In this document: positions 6,321 through 11,620 of the stretch, one piece after another
Layout: every line of letters starts with the position of its first letter
Numbering within the stretch: the stretch's first letter is position 1
Assembly (NCBI GenBank): GCA_030038885.1
Contig: JASHQY010000160.1
Location: 1-11,620 of the forward strand
Direction: 5' to 3'
Source of the DNA: Thermoplasmata archaeon
GTDB lineage: Archaea; Thermoplasmatota; Thermoplasmata; Lutacidiplasmatales; UBA184
Length of the DNA: 11,620 nucleotides
Position numbers and translations under genes: made by a program
Notes under the pieces: generated by a model
Told to the model about the DNA's origin: nothing
The model's database searches: none
The model's input: the letters and a program-made list of their open reading frames with translations, nothing else

Positions 6321-6336
6321 GTCAACCGCACTCCAC
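6321..6336. promoter_or_regulatory. Degenerate copy of the GTCAA-N6-TTGAC site
   Basis: An exact GTCAA half-site (6321-6325) is followed after the standard 6 bases by TCCAC (6332-6336), which matches TTGAC at three of five positions. It lies 10 bases after the kinase stop and 133 bases before the DUF981-like ATG. On its own it would not be called; it is listed because of the intact copies nearby. Confidence 0.25.
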
Positions 6337-6469
6337 GAACGGAAGAAAATGCCCCAGCCCCGTCGGCGGGTCGAGGGAAGACCATGCGGACCCCCACGAC
6401 CCACCGGAACCGACGCGCCGAGACCGGCCGCCCACGCCCCGACCGAGCGCCGACGGGAGGCCGACGCCC

Positions 6470-7153
6470 ATGACGTTCACCGACGACCTCACGCTCGTCC
6501 TCGATCTCCTGATCCTGGTCGCGTGCGTGGTGTTCTACACGGGATTCATGGTCTGGCTCGAGATGCGCCGCAAGGACCGCGACCGGGCGATCTCGCACCT
6601 GCGCGAGGGCGCCCTCCTGATGGGGTGCCTCGGCGCGCTCCTGGGGCTCATCGCGCTCTGGGGAGAGTTCACCTGGCCGCTCAGCGTGACGGCCGACGGA
6701 ACGAACGTCCTCGCGGCGTACGACCTATTGTTCTTCGACTCGCTGGTGCTGCTCGCGATCCTCCTGGTCTCGTTCGCGCTCGCGATCACGTTCCACCGGC
6801 CCACGCACTTCGTCGGGATGGTCGGGGTCGTCGCGGGCGCGGGGATCATGTACTACGGAGGCCGCGCGTACCTCCTCTCGCTGACGCTCGACCCGCTCGA
6901 GACGCTCCTGCTCTTCCTCGGGTTCGGCGCGGTCGCGATCGCGAGCTACCCCGTGACGCTGTACCTCGACTGGTTCGTGGTCGGCCCGGCCGTGCCGGCG
7001 ACGAGCCCGCTGCCCAGCGACCCGACGCCCCGGTTCCCGCGGATGTGGACCGTCTTCCTCGGCGGGTTCCTCCTCCTAGTCGTGCTCGCCGGGATCGCGG
7101 CGCTGTTCTACGGGTTCGACACGGCCTGGGCGCACCTCGCCGCGCCGCCGTGA
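6470..7153 (+). CDS. DUF981-like six-helix membrane protein
   Basis: A 227-residue integral membrane protein of unknown function. Hydrophobic segments at about 8-30, 46-64, 88-108, 113-130, 143-168 and 193-215 suggest six helices, joined by the basic loop EMRRKDRDRAISHLREG (31-47) that should face the cytosol by the positive-inside rule. The pattern FYTGFMVWLE, then AAYDLLFFDSLVLLAILLVSFALA, then a short loop and further helices ending in a conserved-looking YPVTLYLDWF, resembles the DUF981 family of mainly archaeal membrane proteins; this is recognition by memory, not a search. The ATG at 6470 has GGGAGG (6455-6460) 9 bases upstream, a clear ribosome site. A 158-base gap separates it from the kinase and holds a degenerate palindrome and an A-rich patch near 6343-6350. 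Its place between kinase and regulator suggests a linked role, unproven. Confidence 0.75.
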   Translation: MTFTDDLTLVLDLLILVACVVFYTGFMVWLEMRRKDRDRAISHLREGALLMGCLGALLGLIALWGEFTWPLSVTADGTNVLAAYDLLFFDSLVLLAILLVSFALAITFHRPTHFVGMVGVVAGAGIMYYGGRAYLLSLTLDPLETLLLFLGFGAVAIASYPVTLYLDWFVVGPAVPATSPLPSDPTPRFPRMWTVFLGGFLLLVVLAGIAALFYGFDTAWAHLAAPP

Positions 7154-7186
7154 GCCCGCCGGGGCGGTCCCGTCCAACCCTTTCCC

Positions 7187-7213
7187 CGGCGGCGCGGCGC
7201 GCGGACGCCGCCG
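7187..7213 (+). promoter_or_regulatory. Hairpin upstream of the response regulator
   Basis: CGGCGGCG (7187-7194) and CGCCGCCG (7206-7213) pair perfectly around an 11-base loop, between AACCCTTT (7176-7183) and the regulator start at 7263. It could be the 3' end of the DUF981-like transcript or a leader structure, but GC-rich repeats of this kind are common here. Confidence 0.25.
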
Positions 7214-7227
7214 TGCCGGGCCGAGAG

Positions 7228-7239
7228 AGAAAGGCCTAA
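7228..7239 (+). promoter_or_regulatory. Possible BRE/TATA-like promoter of the response regulator
   Basis: AGAAAGGCCTAA at 7228-7239 is an A-rich patch whose centre is about 28 bases upstream of the GTG at 7263. That spacing fits an archaeal core promoter giving a leaderless mRNA, which would explain the lack of a Shine-Dalgarno before this GTG. Prediction by position only. Confidence 0.3.
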
Positions 7240-7262
7240 CTCCCCGGCTCCGCTGACGGGCC

Positions 7263-8327
7263 GTGCGCCTCTTGGTCGTCGACGACGACAGGGTGTTCCG
7301 CGAGGAGCTGAGCGAGCTCCTCCGGGACGACGGCCACTCGGTCACCGCCGAGGGCTCGGTCGCGAAGGCGCTCGAGCAGCTCGGCGCCGCGGAGTTCGAC
7401 GTGGTCCTGACCGACCTCAAGATGCCGCGGACGAGCGGGATGGAGCTCCTCCGCGAGGTCCGCTCCCGATGGCCCCGCACGCTGGTCGTGATGATCACGG
7501 GGTTCGCGACGATCGAGACCGCGCTCGAGGCGATGAAGGGCGGCGCGTTCGACTACGTGCGGAAGCCGTTCCGTATCGACCAGATCCGGGAGACCCTGCG
7601 GCTCGCCGACCAGGAGCGGGAGTTCGAGGCGCCCCCGGGGTCGCTGCGGGACCCGATCTCGGAGGCGCGCAGCCTCGCGGCCGGCGGGCAGCACGAGGTC
7701 CTGCTGCTCGCGGACCCCGTCCCGCCCGCGGCGCCGCACCTCCACCCCGTTCGGCTCGCGCCCGAGGACCTCGTGGGCATCACCGATCGGTGCGCGGCCT
7801 TCCTCGAGGAGCACCCCAACGGCGCGGTCGTGATCTCGGGGACCGAGCGGCTTGTCGCGGCCCACCGCCTCGAGGACGTGGTCGCCCTCCTCGGCCGCCT
7901 GCGCGCCGCGCTCGCGGGCCACGGCCCGCTGCGCGTCGCGTTCAACCCCCGGCGGGTCCCCGCGGCGGTCGCGACCGCGCTCGCAGGGTCGGTCGCGCCC
8001 GACGAGACCCACGCGACCCTCGAAGCGCTCGCGAACCCGATCCGCCGGCAGGTGCTCCAACGGCTGGCCGAGGGCGCGGCCGCGTTCAGCGACGCGATGC
8101 GCGCGGCGGGGCTCGACGACTCGCCGAAGATGTCGTTCCACCTGCGCAAGCTCACCGAGGCCGGGCTCCTGCAGCACGACGGGGAGCTCTACCGCCTGAC
8201 CCCCCGGGGGGAGGCCGCCGTGGGGCTGCTCCGCGAGGCGGCGTTCCTCCCGCCCGCGAGCGGTTCCGACAACTCCGCCTTCCCCCGGGGGAACCCCGCG
8301 CCGCGGCGGACCGCTCCCCCGGGCTAG
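7263..8327 (+). CDS. Response regulator: receiver, DUF835-like domain, ArsR-like winged helix
   Basis: A 354-residue DNA-binding regulator. Residues 1-118 are an intact receiver: acidic Asp7-Asp8-Asp9, phospho-acceptor Asp51 in VVLTDLKMP, Thr79 in MITGFA and Lys101 in RKPF. Residues about 140-246 match the DUF835 pattern as I know it, an N-terminal strand (HEVLLLADP), then VVISGTERLVAAHRLEDVV and ALLGRLRAAL, leading to a Pro-ending strand (VAFNP). Residues about 250-322 are a winged helix, ALANPIRRQVLQRLAEG followed by the recognition region SFHLRKLTEAGLL and the wing LYRLTPRGEAA. The last 30 residues are Pro/Ser-rich and probably disordered. The output is therefore transcriptional control in response to phosphorylation, with the kinase at 4839 the likely donor. 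DUF835 with archaeal-type signalling domains is a main reason to think the host is archaeal. The middle-domain assignment is less certain than the two ends. Confidence 0.87.
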   Translation: MRLLVVDDDRVFREELSELLRDDGHSVTAEGSVAKALEQLGAAEFDVVLTDLKMPRTSGMELLREVRSRWPRTLVVMITGFATIETALEAMKGGAFDYVRKPFRIDQIRETLRLADQEREFEAPPGSLRDPISEARSLAAGGQHEVLLLADPVPPAAPHLHPVRLAPEDLVGITDRCAAFLEEHPNGAVVISGTERLVAAHRLEDVVALLGRLRAALAGHGPLRVAFNPRRVPAAVATALAGSVAPDETHATLEALANPIRRQVLQRLAEGAAAFSDAMRAAGLDDSPKMSFHLRKLTEAGLLQHDGELYRLTPRGEAAVGLLREAAFLPPASGSDNSAFPRGNPAPRRTAPPG

Positions 8328-8458
8328 GCTCCGCGTCGGGGCGCGCGCGCACCGCGCCGGTCCGCCCGCCGACCGGTGTCCGCCCCCGCGCGTCGCGCGC
8401 CGAGTCCGGGCGGGGACGGGGTCCGGCCTTGGAAGGCCCACGCCTCCGGTGCCCCCGT

Positions 8459-9553
8459 TCAGATCCCGTACATCTGCCGGGCGGCGAAGATCCGCGGGTC
8501 GTCGAACCCCATCACGTCCGGGTTCCGGCCCTCCCCCACGGCAAGCCAGTAGGTCAGGAACTGGAACGGCACGATGTCCGTCAGCGGAGTGAACGCGGCC
8601 GGGACCGACGGCAGCTCGGCCTCGGCACCCCCCGCGCCGGCGGGTCCCCGGCCGAGGAGGAGGGTCGTCGCTCCGGCGCGCGACGCGGCGGCGAGCGCGG
8701 TCGCGGCCCGTTGCCGATCGATCGCGGACGTAGTGACGGCCAACACCGCGGTCGAACCGTCCACGCAGGGGAGGACGCCGTGCAGAAACTCCTCGACTCC
8801 GGTGACCGTGACGAACCGGTGCGCCCCTTCCCGGAGCTTCAGCGCCGCCTCCCGGGCGGTCGCGCGCGCCGGCCCGGATCCGAGGATCAGGATCTTTCCC
8901 CGGTCCCGAAGCGCTTCGGCCCGGTCCTTCCATTCCGCCTCCCGGCGAACGACCGCGTCGACCGCCGGCCCCACCTCGTCCCCGCGGTCCGTCCGATCCC
9001 CGGCCCATCGCCCGAGAAGGGTCAGCGTGGCCGCGATCGCGGTCGTGTAGCTCACCGTGTGGACCCAGGCCCGTTCGTCCGCGAGCTGGGTGAGGAGGAG
9101 GTGGTCGGCGAGCTCGGCCGAGCGGCTCGTCCGGGTGCCCGAGACCAGGACCTGGGGGACGCCGGCCGACCGCAGCGCCCGCTGGGCCTCGATCGTCAGC
9201 GCCGTCTCCCCCGAGGACGAAAAGACGACCGCGGCGCCCGCCCGCGGGAGGAGGTCGGGCTCGAGGAGGAGATCGAACGAGTCGACCGCCCTCGGATACC
9301 ATGCGAGCGGCGGTCCGTGCTCGGCCGCGTGGGCGGACGCGAGCGCGGCGTGGAACGAGGTGCCCATGCCGACGAACAGGACCGTCTTCCGGTCCGGGGG
9401 TGCGGGGATGCCTTCGGCGACGTGCGTCGACGCGCGGAGGGTCGCTCGGATCGCCGCGGGCTGGGAGCGGATCATCTCGTAGAGGAAGTACGGGTGCGCG
9501 TTCCGTCCGTAGGGAGGCGACGGGTTCTCGGGTCCGGGAAACTGGAGATCCAT
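8459..9553 (-). CDS. Double-SIS sugar-phosphate isomerase/deaminase-like protein
   Basis: A 364-residue cytosolic protein with two SIS domains (about 57-185 and 218-340), arranged as in the isomerase half of glucosamine-6-phosphate synthase (GlmS) and in AgaS/FrlB proteins, but with no glutaminase domain. SIS 1 has VLFVGMGTSFHAAL and the phosphosugar loop FSSSGE (111-116); SIS 2 has ILGSGPARATAREAALKLREG. The GlmS catalytic Glu and His appear as Glu242 (KLREG) and His258 (EEFLHG), while the C-terminal GlmS Lys is apparently Arg359 (FAARQ). The substrate is thus a phosphorylated or amino sugar, but GlmS activity should not be assumed. The ATG at 9553 gives a normal N-terminus; GAGG lies 5 bases upstream. 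An AT-rich AAAGGGTTT on this strand about 26-35 bases upstream may be its promoter. Convergent with the response regulator; the 131-base gap holds no gene. Confidence 0.85.
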   Translation of the reverse strand: MDLQFPGPENPSPPYGRNAHPYFLYEMIRSQPAAIRATLRASTHVAEGIPAPPDRKTVLFVGMGTSFHAALASAHAAEHGPPLAWYPRAVDSFDLLLEPDLLPRAGAAVVFSSSGETALTIEAQRALRSAGVPQVLVSGTRTSRSAELADHLLLTQLADERAWVHTVSYTTAIAATLTLLGRWAGDRTDRGDEVGPAVDAVVRREAEWKDRAEALRDRGKILILGSGPARATAREAALKLREGAHRFVTVTGVEEFLHGVLPCVDGSTAVLAVTTSAIDRQRAATALAAASRAGATTLLLGRGPAGAGGAEAELPSVPAAFTPLTDIVPFQFLTYWLAVGEGRNPDVMGFDDPRIFAARQMYGI

Positions 9554-9578
9554 GGGGGCCTCGCAGCGCGCTTCGGAT

Positions 9579-9588
9579 GAAACCCTTT
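9579..9588. promoter_or_regulatory. GAAACCCTTT element between divergent genes
   Basis: This decamer is identical to the one before katG (10866-10875). Read on the minus strand, AAAGGGTTTC is 26-35 bases from the SIS-gene ATG, the distance expected of an archaeal TATA box with a leaderless mRNA. On the plus strand it lies about 120 bases before the PP-loop gene start. It could serve one or both genes. Confidence 0.35.
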
Positions 9589-9710
9589 CCCACGCGCGCC
9601 TGCGATCGCGCCTCGGAGACCGGGCGGACGCTCCGATCGGGGTCGCGCGCGGGACACGGTCCGGGCGCCTCCCTCCGCGGTCCGGGTCCCGTCCTGGGGG
9701 AGACGCGGTC

Positions 9711-10421
9711 GTGCTGTGGACGGGCGGCAAGGATTCCGCGCTCGCCCTTCACGAGATCCGGGCCCGGGGGCGGTCGATCGGGGCGCTCGTCACGTTCGCG
9801 CCGGTGCGCGGGACATTTCGCGCCCATCCGATGCGCGTGATGCGCCTCCAGGCGGAGGCCCTGCAGATCCCCCACCGGATCCTGCGCCTGCGACCGCCGT
9901 ACCGGGAGGCCTACCAGCGGGCGTTCCGCGGCCTCCAGCGCGCCGGGGTCCGAACGATCGTCACGGGCGACATCGCCGAGATCGGCCCCCGAAGAAACTG
10001 GGTCCGCTCGATCGCCGAGCCGATGGGGCTCGAGGTCCTCCAACCGCTCTGGCATCGTTCGCGCCACCGGATCCTCGCGCGGCTCGCCGAGCTCGGCGTC
10101 GACGCGGTGATCTCGTACGTGGACACGACCCGGCTTCCCCGGACGTGGGTCGGACGCCACCTCGACCGCGCGGCGGTGCGCTCCCTCGAGCGCGAGGCGC
10201 GACGTCGTGGGGCCGATCCCGCCGGGGAGCACGGCGAGTACCACACCTGGGTGCTGGACGCCCCCGCGTTCCGCGCCCGCCTCGTCCCGACGCGGCCCTC
10301 GCTCGTCTCGATCCCGACCGCGAGCTGGATCCGGCCCGGGCGGTTGGCCCTGGCCGCGAAACCGCGGGCGCGCGGACGGGCCCGGAACGCCGGCGGGGAA
10401 CCCCGACGGGGCCGGATCTGA
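9711..10421 (+). CDS. DUF71/COG2102 PP-loop ATPase (diphthine-ammonia ligase family)
   Basis: A 236-residue ATP-binding amidotransferase-like enzyme. The PP-loop TGGKDSALALHE starts at residue 4 and binds ATP; family features follow in order: FRAHPMRVMRLQAEALQIP (37-55), TGDIAE (85-90), RNWVRSIAEPMGLEVLQPLW (95-114) and the C-terminal GEHGEYHTWVLDAP (172-185). In archaea and eukaryotes a branch of this family (Dph6) amidates diphthine on elongation factor 2; other members have been proposed to act in B12 salvage. The RNWV-containing form here may belong to the second kind, so I give no symbol. The GTG at 9711 is chosen because GGGGGAG (9696-9702) precedes it by 8 bases. An in-frame ATG at 9552 would add 53 Arg/Ser/Gly/Pro-rich residues and overlap the divergent SIS start. 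Even so the GTG start leaves a short first strand, so the exact start is uncertain. Confidence 0.82.
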   Translation: MLWTGGKDSALALHEIRARGRSIGALVTFAPVRGTFRAHPMRVMRLQAEALQIPHRILRLRPPYREAYQRAFRGLQRAGVRTIVTGDIAEIGPRRNWVRSIAEPMGLEVLQPLWHRSRHRILARLAELGVDAVISYVDTTRLPRTWVGRHLDRAAVRSLEREARRRGADPAGEHGEYHTWVLDAPAFRARLVPTRPSLVSIPTASWIRPGRLALAAKPRARGRARNAGGEPRRGRI

Positions 10422-10441
10422 GGTGGCCCCGCGGGGTCGGC

Positions 10442-10465
10442 GTCGGCGGGCGATGGCCCGCCGAC
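10442..10465 (+). terminator. Hairpin after the PP-loop ATPase gene
   Basis: GTCGGCGGGC (10442-10451) and GCCCGCCGAC (10456-10465) form a perfect 10-base-pair stem with the tetraloop GATG, 20 bases after the stop codon. The next bases (ACACGACATCC) are not T-rich. The position fits a transcript 3' end or RNA-stabilising structure. Confidence 0.45.
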
Positions 10466-10834
10466 ACGACATCCACGGGCGACCCCGCCCAGCGCGGTCG
10501 AGGCCGTAGAACGCATCCTCGACGGCCGGACGACGGGCGTTGGCGTGCAGGCCGCCGGAGCGATCCCCGATGCCGGAGATCTCCGGGACCCGGTCGGTGC
10601 GCGGCATCCCGGGCTCGAGATCTCGCGGCGACCGGCGGACTGGCTCGACCGCTCGCCCGCGGTCCTTCCGGACCGGGGGCGGCCCCGAGCCCCACCGGCA
10701 TGCGCCCGATCGAGCTCGGGTCCTCACCGGGCACGGGAGCCCCGCGGTCGCCGCGACGCGACGGCGCTCCCGAGCGGGGGCGAGCCCGGTCCCTCGAAGT
10801 TCTCCAGCGGGTCCCTCGGTCTCCGCGGCAAACG

Positions 10835-10857
10835 CCCCCCGTACGGGAAACGGGGGG
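10835..10857. promoter_or_regulatory. Inverted repeat CCCCCCGT-N7-ACGGGGGG upstream of katG
   Basis: A perfect 8-base inverted repeat, extendable by a G-U and a C-G pair, ending 8 bases before the GAAACCCTTT element and 58 bases before the katG ATG. Being just upstream of the presumed core promoter, it is better placed as a protein-binding operator than as a leader hairpin. A peroxide- or metal-responsive regulator is plausible, but it does not match an operator I know. Confidence 0.45.
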
Positions 10858-10865
10858 TGCCCCCA

Positions 10866-10875
10866 GAAACCCTTT
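10866..10875 (+). promoter_or_regulatory. Presumed core promoter element of katG (GAAACCCTTT)
   Basis: The AT-rich GAAACCCTTT stands out from its GC-rich surroundings and repeats the decamer at 9579-9588. If it acts as BRE/TATA, transcription would begin near 10898, a few bases before the GGGAGGA ribosome site (10905-10911) and the ATG at 10916. That internal consistency is the main support. Confidence 0.4.
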
Positions 10876-10915
10876 GAGATTGCAAGGGAAGACCCCCCGG
10901 AGACGGGAGGAGCCC

Positions 10916-11620
10916 ATGAGCGCAGAGAGTGATGAGAGCGCGGCGAAGTGCCCGGTCGTGCACGGGTCGACGAACCTCGGAATGCGGTCGAACACCGATT
11001 GGTGGCCGACCCAGCTGAACCTCCGGATCCTCCGTCAGAACTCGTCCCTCTCGAATCCGATGGGGGCGGGATTCAACTACGCCGAGGAGTTCGCGAAGAT
11101 CGACTTCCCGGCGCTGAAGAAGGACCTCCGCGCGGTCCTGACGGACAGCCAGGACTGGTGGCCGGCGGACTTCGGCCAGTACGGCGGGCTGTTCATCCGC
11201 ATGGCGTGGCACTCGGCCGGCACCTACCGGATCGGCGACGGCCGCGGGGGCGCCGGCGCCGGCCAGCAGCGCTTCGCGCCGCTCAACTCCTGGCCCGACA
11301 ATGTGGTCCTCGACAAGTCGCGTCGGCTCCTCTGGCCGGTCAAGCAGAAGTACGGCCGCCGGATCTCCTGGGCCGACCTGATCATCCTCGCCGGCAACGT
11401 CGCGCTCGAGTCGATGGGGTTCAAGACGTTCGGCTTCGGCGGCGGACGACCGGACGTCTGGGAGCCAGACGAATCGGTCTACTGGGGCAAGGAAGGCACC
11501 TGGCTCGGCGACCAGCGGTACACCGGGGACCGGAAGCTCGAGAACCCGCTCGCCGCGACGCAGATGGGCCTCATCTACGTGAATCCGGAAGGGCCGAACC
11601 GCAACCCGGACCCGCTCGCC
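10916..11620 (+). CDS. katG: Catalase-peroxidase, N-terminal part (cut by window end)
   Basis: Haem enzyme that dismutates hydrogen peroxide and also works as a broad peroxidase. The 235 visible residues, about a third of the usual 730-740, run without a stop to the window edge. The sequence is unmistakable: DWWPTQLNLRIL near residue 28, then the distal haem pocket RMAWHSAGTYRIGDGRGG with Arg95, Trp98 and His99, SWADLIILAGNVALESMG, FGFGGGRPDVWEPDE, and MGLIYVNPEGPNRNPDPLA with Tyr221. Arg95, Trp98, His99 and Tyr221 correspond to Arg104, Trp107, His108 and Tyr229 of Mycobacterium tuberculosis KatG; Trp98 and Tyr221 are two of the three residues of the Met-Tyr-Trp cross-link needed for catalase activity, and the Met lies beyond the window. 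The ATG at 10916 follows GGGAGGA (10905-10911) by 4 bases. No export signal is visible, so it should be cytosolic. Confidence 0.96.
   Translation, partial: MSAESDESAAKCPVVHGSTNLGMRSNTDWWPTQLNLRILRQNSSLSNPMGAGFNYAEEFAKIDFPALKKDLRAVLTDSQDWWPADFGQYGGLFIRMAWHSAGTYRIGDGRGGAGAGQQRFAPLNSWPDNVVLDKSRRLLWPVKQKYGRRISWADLIILAGNVALESMGFKTFGFGGGRPDVWEPDESVYWGKEGTWLGDQRYTGDRKLENPLAATQMGLIYVNPEGPNRNPDPLA

Larger units (their letters stand above)
10422..10915. other. 494-base non-coding stretch before katG
   Basis: No convincing gene is visible. Open frames on both strands here are long only because stop codons are rare at this GC content; their translations are Arg/Pro/Gly-rich without recognisable motifs. 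No tRNA-like T-loop or cloverleaf is seen. A plus-frame patch near 10494-10590 (AVEAVERILDGRTTGVGVQ...) looks slightly protein-like and could be a decayed gene, but I cannot match it to a family. The firm contents are a hairpin at 10442-10465, a hairpin at 10835-10857 and the katG promoter region. Confidence 0.5.

Noticed and set aside
4809..6404. A 531-codon open frame opposite the histidine kinase
   Set aside because: Shadow of the kinase, whose own frame has every catalytic box intact.
8425..8438. GGCCTT-GG-AAGGCC inverted repeat after the response regulator
   Set aside because: The loop of two bases is too tight and the stem short; not strong enough to call a terminator.
9552..9710. 53-residue N-terminal extension of the PP-loop ATPase from ATG 9552
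   Set aside because: Arg/Ser/Gly/Pro-rich without homology features, overlaps the divergent start, and would leave no promoter space; the PP-loop normally lies at the very N-terminus.
7236..10727. A 1163-codon open frame on the minus strand
   Set aside because: It covers the response regulator, the SIS gene in another frame and the PP-loop gene. Its translation is Arg/Pro/Gly-rich with no motif; it is open only because stops are rare at this GC content.
10540..10932. Plus-strand frames upstream of and overlapping the katG start
   Set aside because: They run out of frame into katG and have no motif; katG has a clear ribosome site and start.
11339..11343. GTCAA inside katG
   Set aside because: No partner half-site at the required spacing; ordinary Val-Lys codons.
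1..11620. tRNA, rRNA, CRISPR arrays, insertion sequences
   Set aside because: No T-loop or cloverleaf patterns, no regularly spaced direct repeats, no transposase motifs or terminal inverted repeats were seen.

Overview
This is a dense, very GC-rich window (roughly 70% by eye) from a prokaryote. I infer an archaeon, most likely a high-GC relative of the Thermoplasmatota. The reasons are a DUF835-type domain joined to a receiver and an ArsR-like winged helix, a DUF981-like membrane protein (a family I know mainly from archaea), and AT-rich promoter-like elements about 25-30 bases upstream of several starts, as expected for archaeal TATA boxes and leaderless mRNAs. Lineage is inference; no rRNA or ribosomal protein is present.

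Layout. (1) 43-2497, plus strand: arginine deiminase (arcA) and carbamate kinase (arcC), an arginine-fermentation pair with the ornithine carbamoyltransferase not in view. (2) 2536-3585, plus: a zinc-dependent secondary-alcohol dehydrogenase. (3) 3695-4315, plus: a GNAT acetyltransferase. (4) 4383-4727, minus: a 114-residue receiver-like protein without phosphorylation residues. (5) 4839-8327, plus: a signalling block of a soluble double-PAS histidine kinase, a six-helix DUF981-like membrane protein, and a response regulator (receiver, DUF835-like, winged helix). (6) 8459-9553, minus: a double-SIS sugar-phosphate protein, divergent from (7) 9711-10421, plus: a PP-loop ATPase of the DUF71/COG2102 family. 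(8) A 494-base non-coding stretch with hairpins and a promoter leads into katG (10916 onward), cut by the window edge.

The most notable signal is not a gene. An inverted repeat GTCAA-N6-TTGAC sits before the alcohol dehydrogenase (2472-2487) and the acetyltransferase (3636-3651), and a one-mismatch copy lies in the divergent region between the receiver-like gene and the histidine kinase (4764-4779). TTGAC occurs only three times in the plus-strand sequence by my reading, and each time it is part of this palindrome. A degraded copy (6321-6336) precedes the DUF981-like gene. This looks like the operator of one regulator that links the alcohol dehydrogenase, the acetyltransferase and the sensor module into a local regulon. 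The nearby DNA-binding response regulator is an obvious but unproven candidate.

A second shared word, AACCCTTT, occurs upstream of the response regulator, in the SIS/PP-loop divergent gap and at katG; the last two share the decamer GAAACCCTTT. It may be a core-promoter element of this lineage. Together the genes suggest redox and energy adaptation: ATP from arginine, alcohol/ketone interconversion, PAS-based sensing and peroxide defence.
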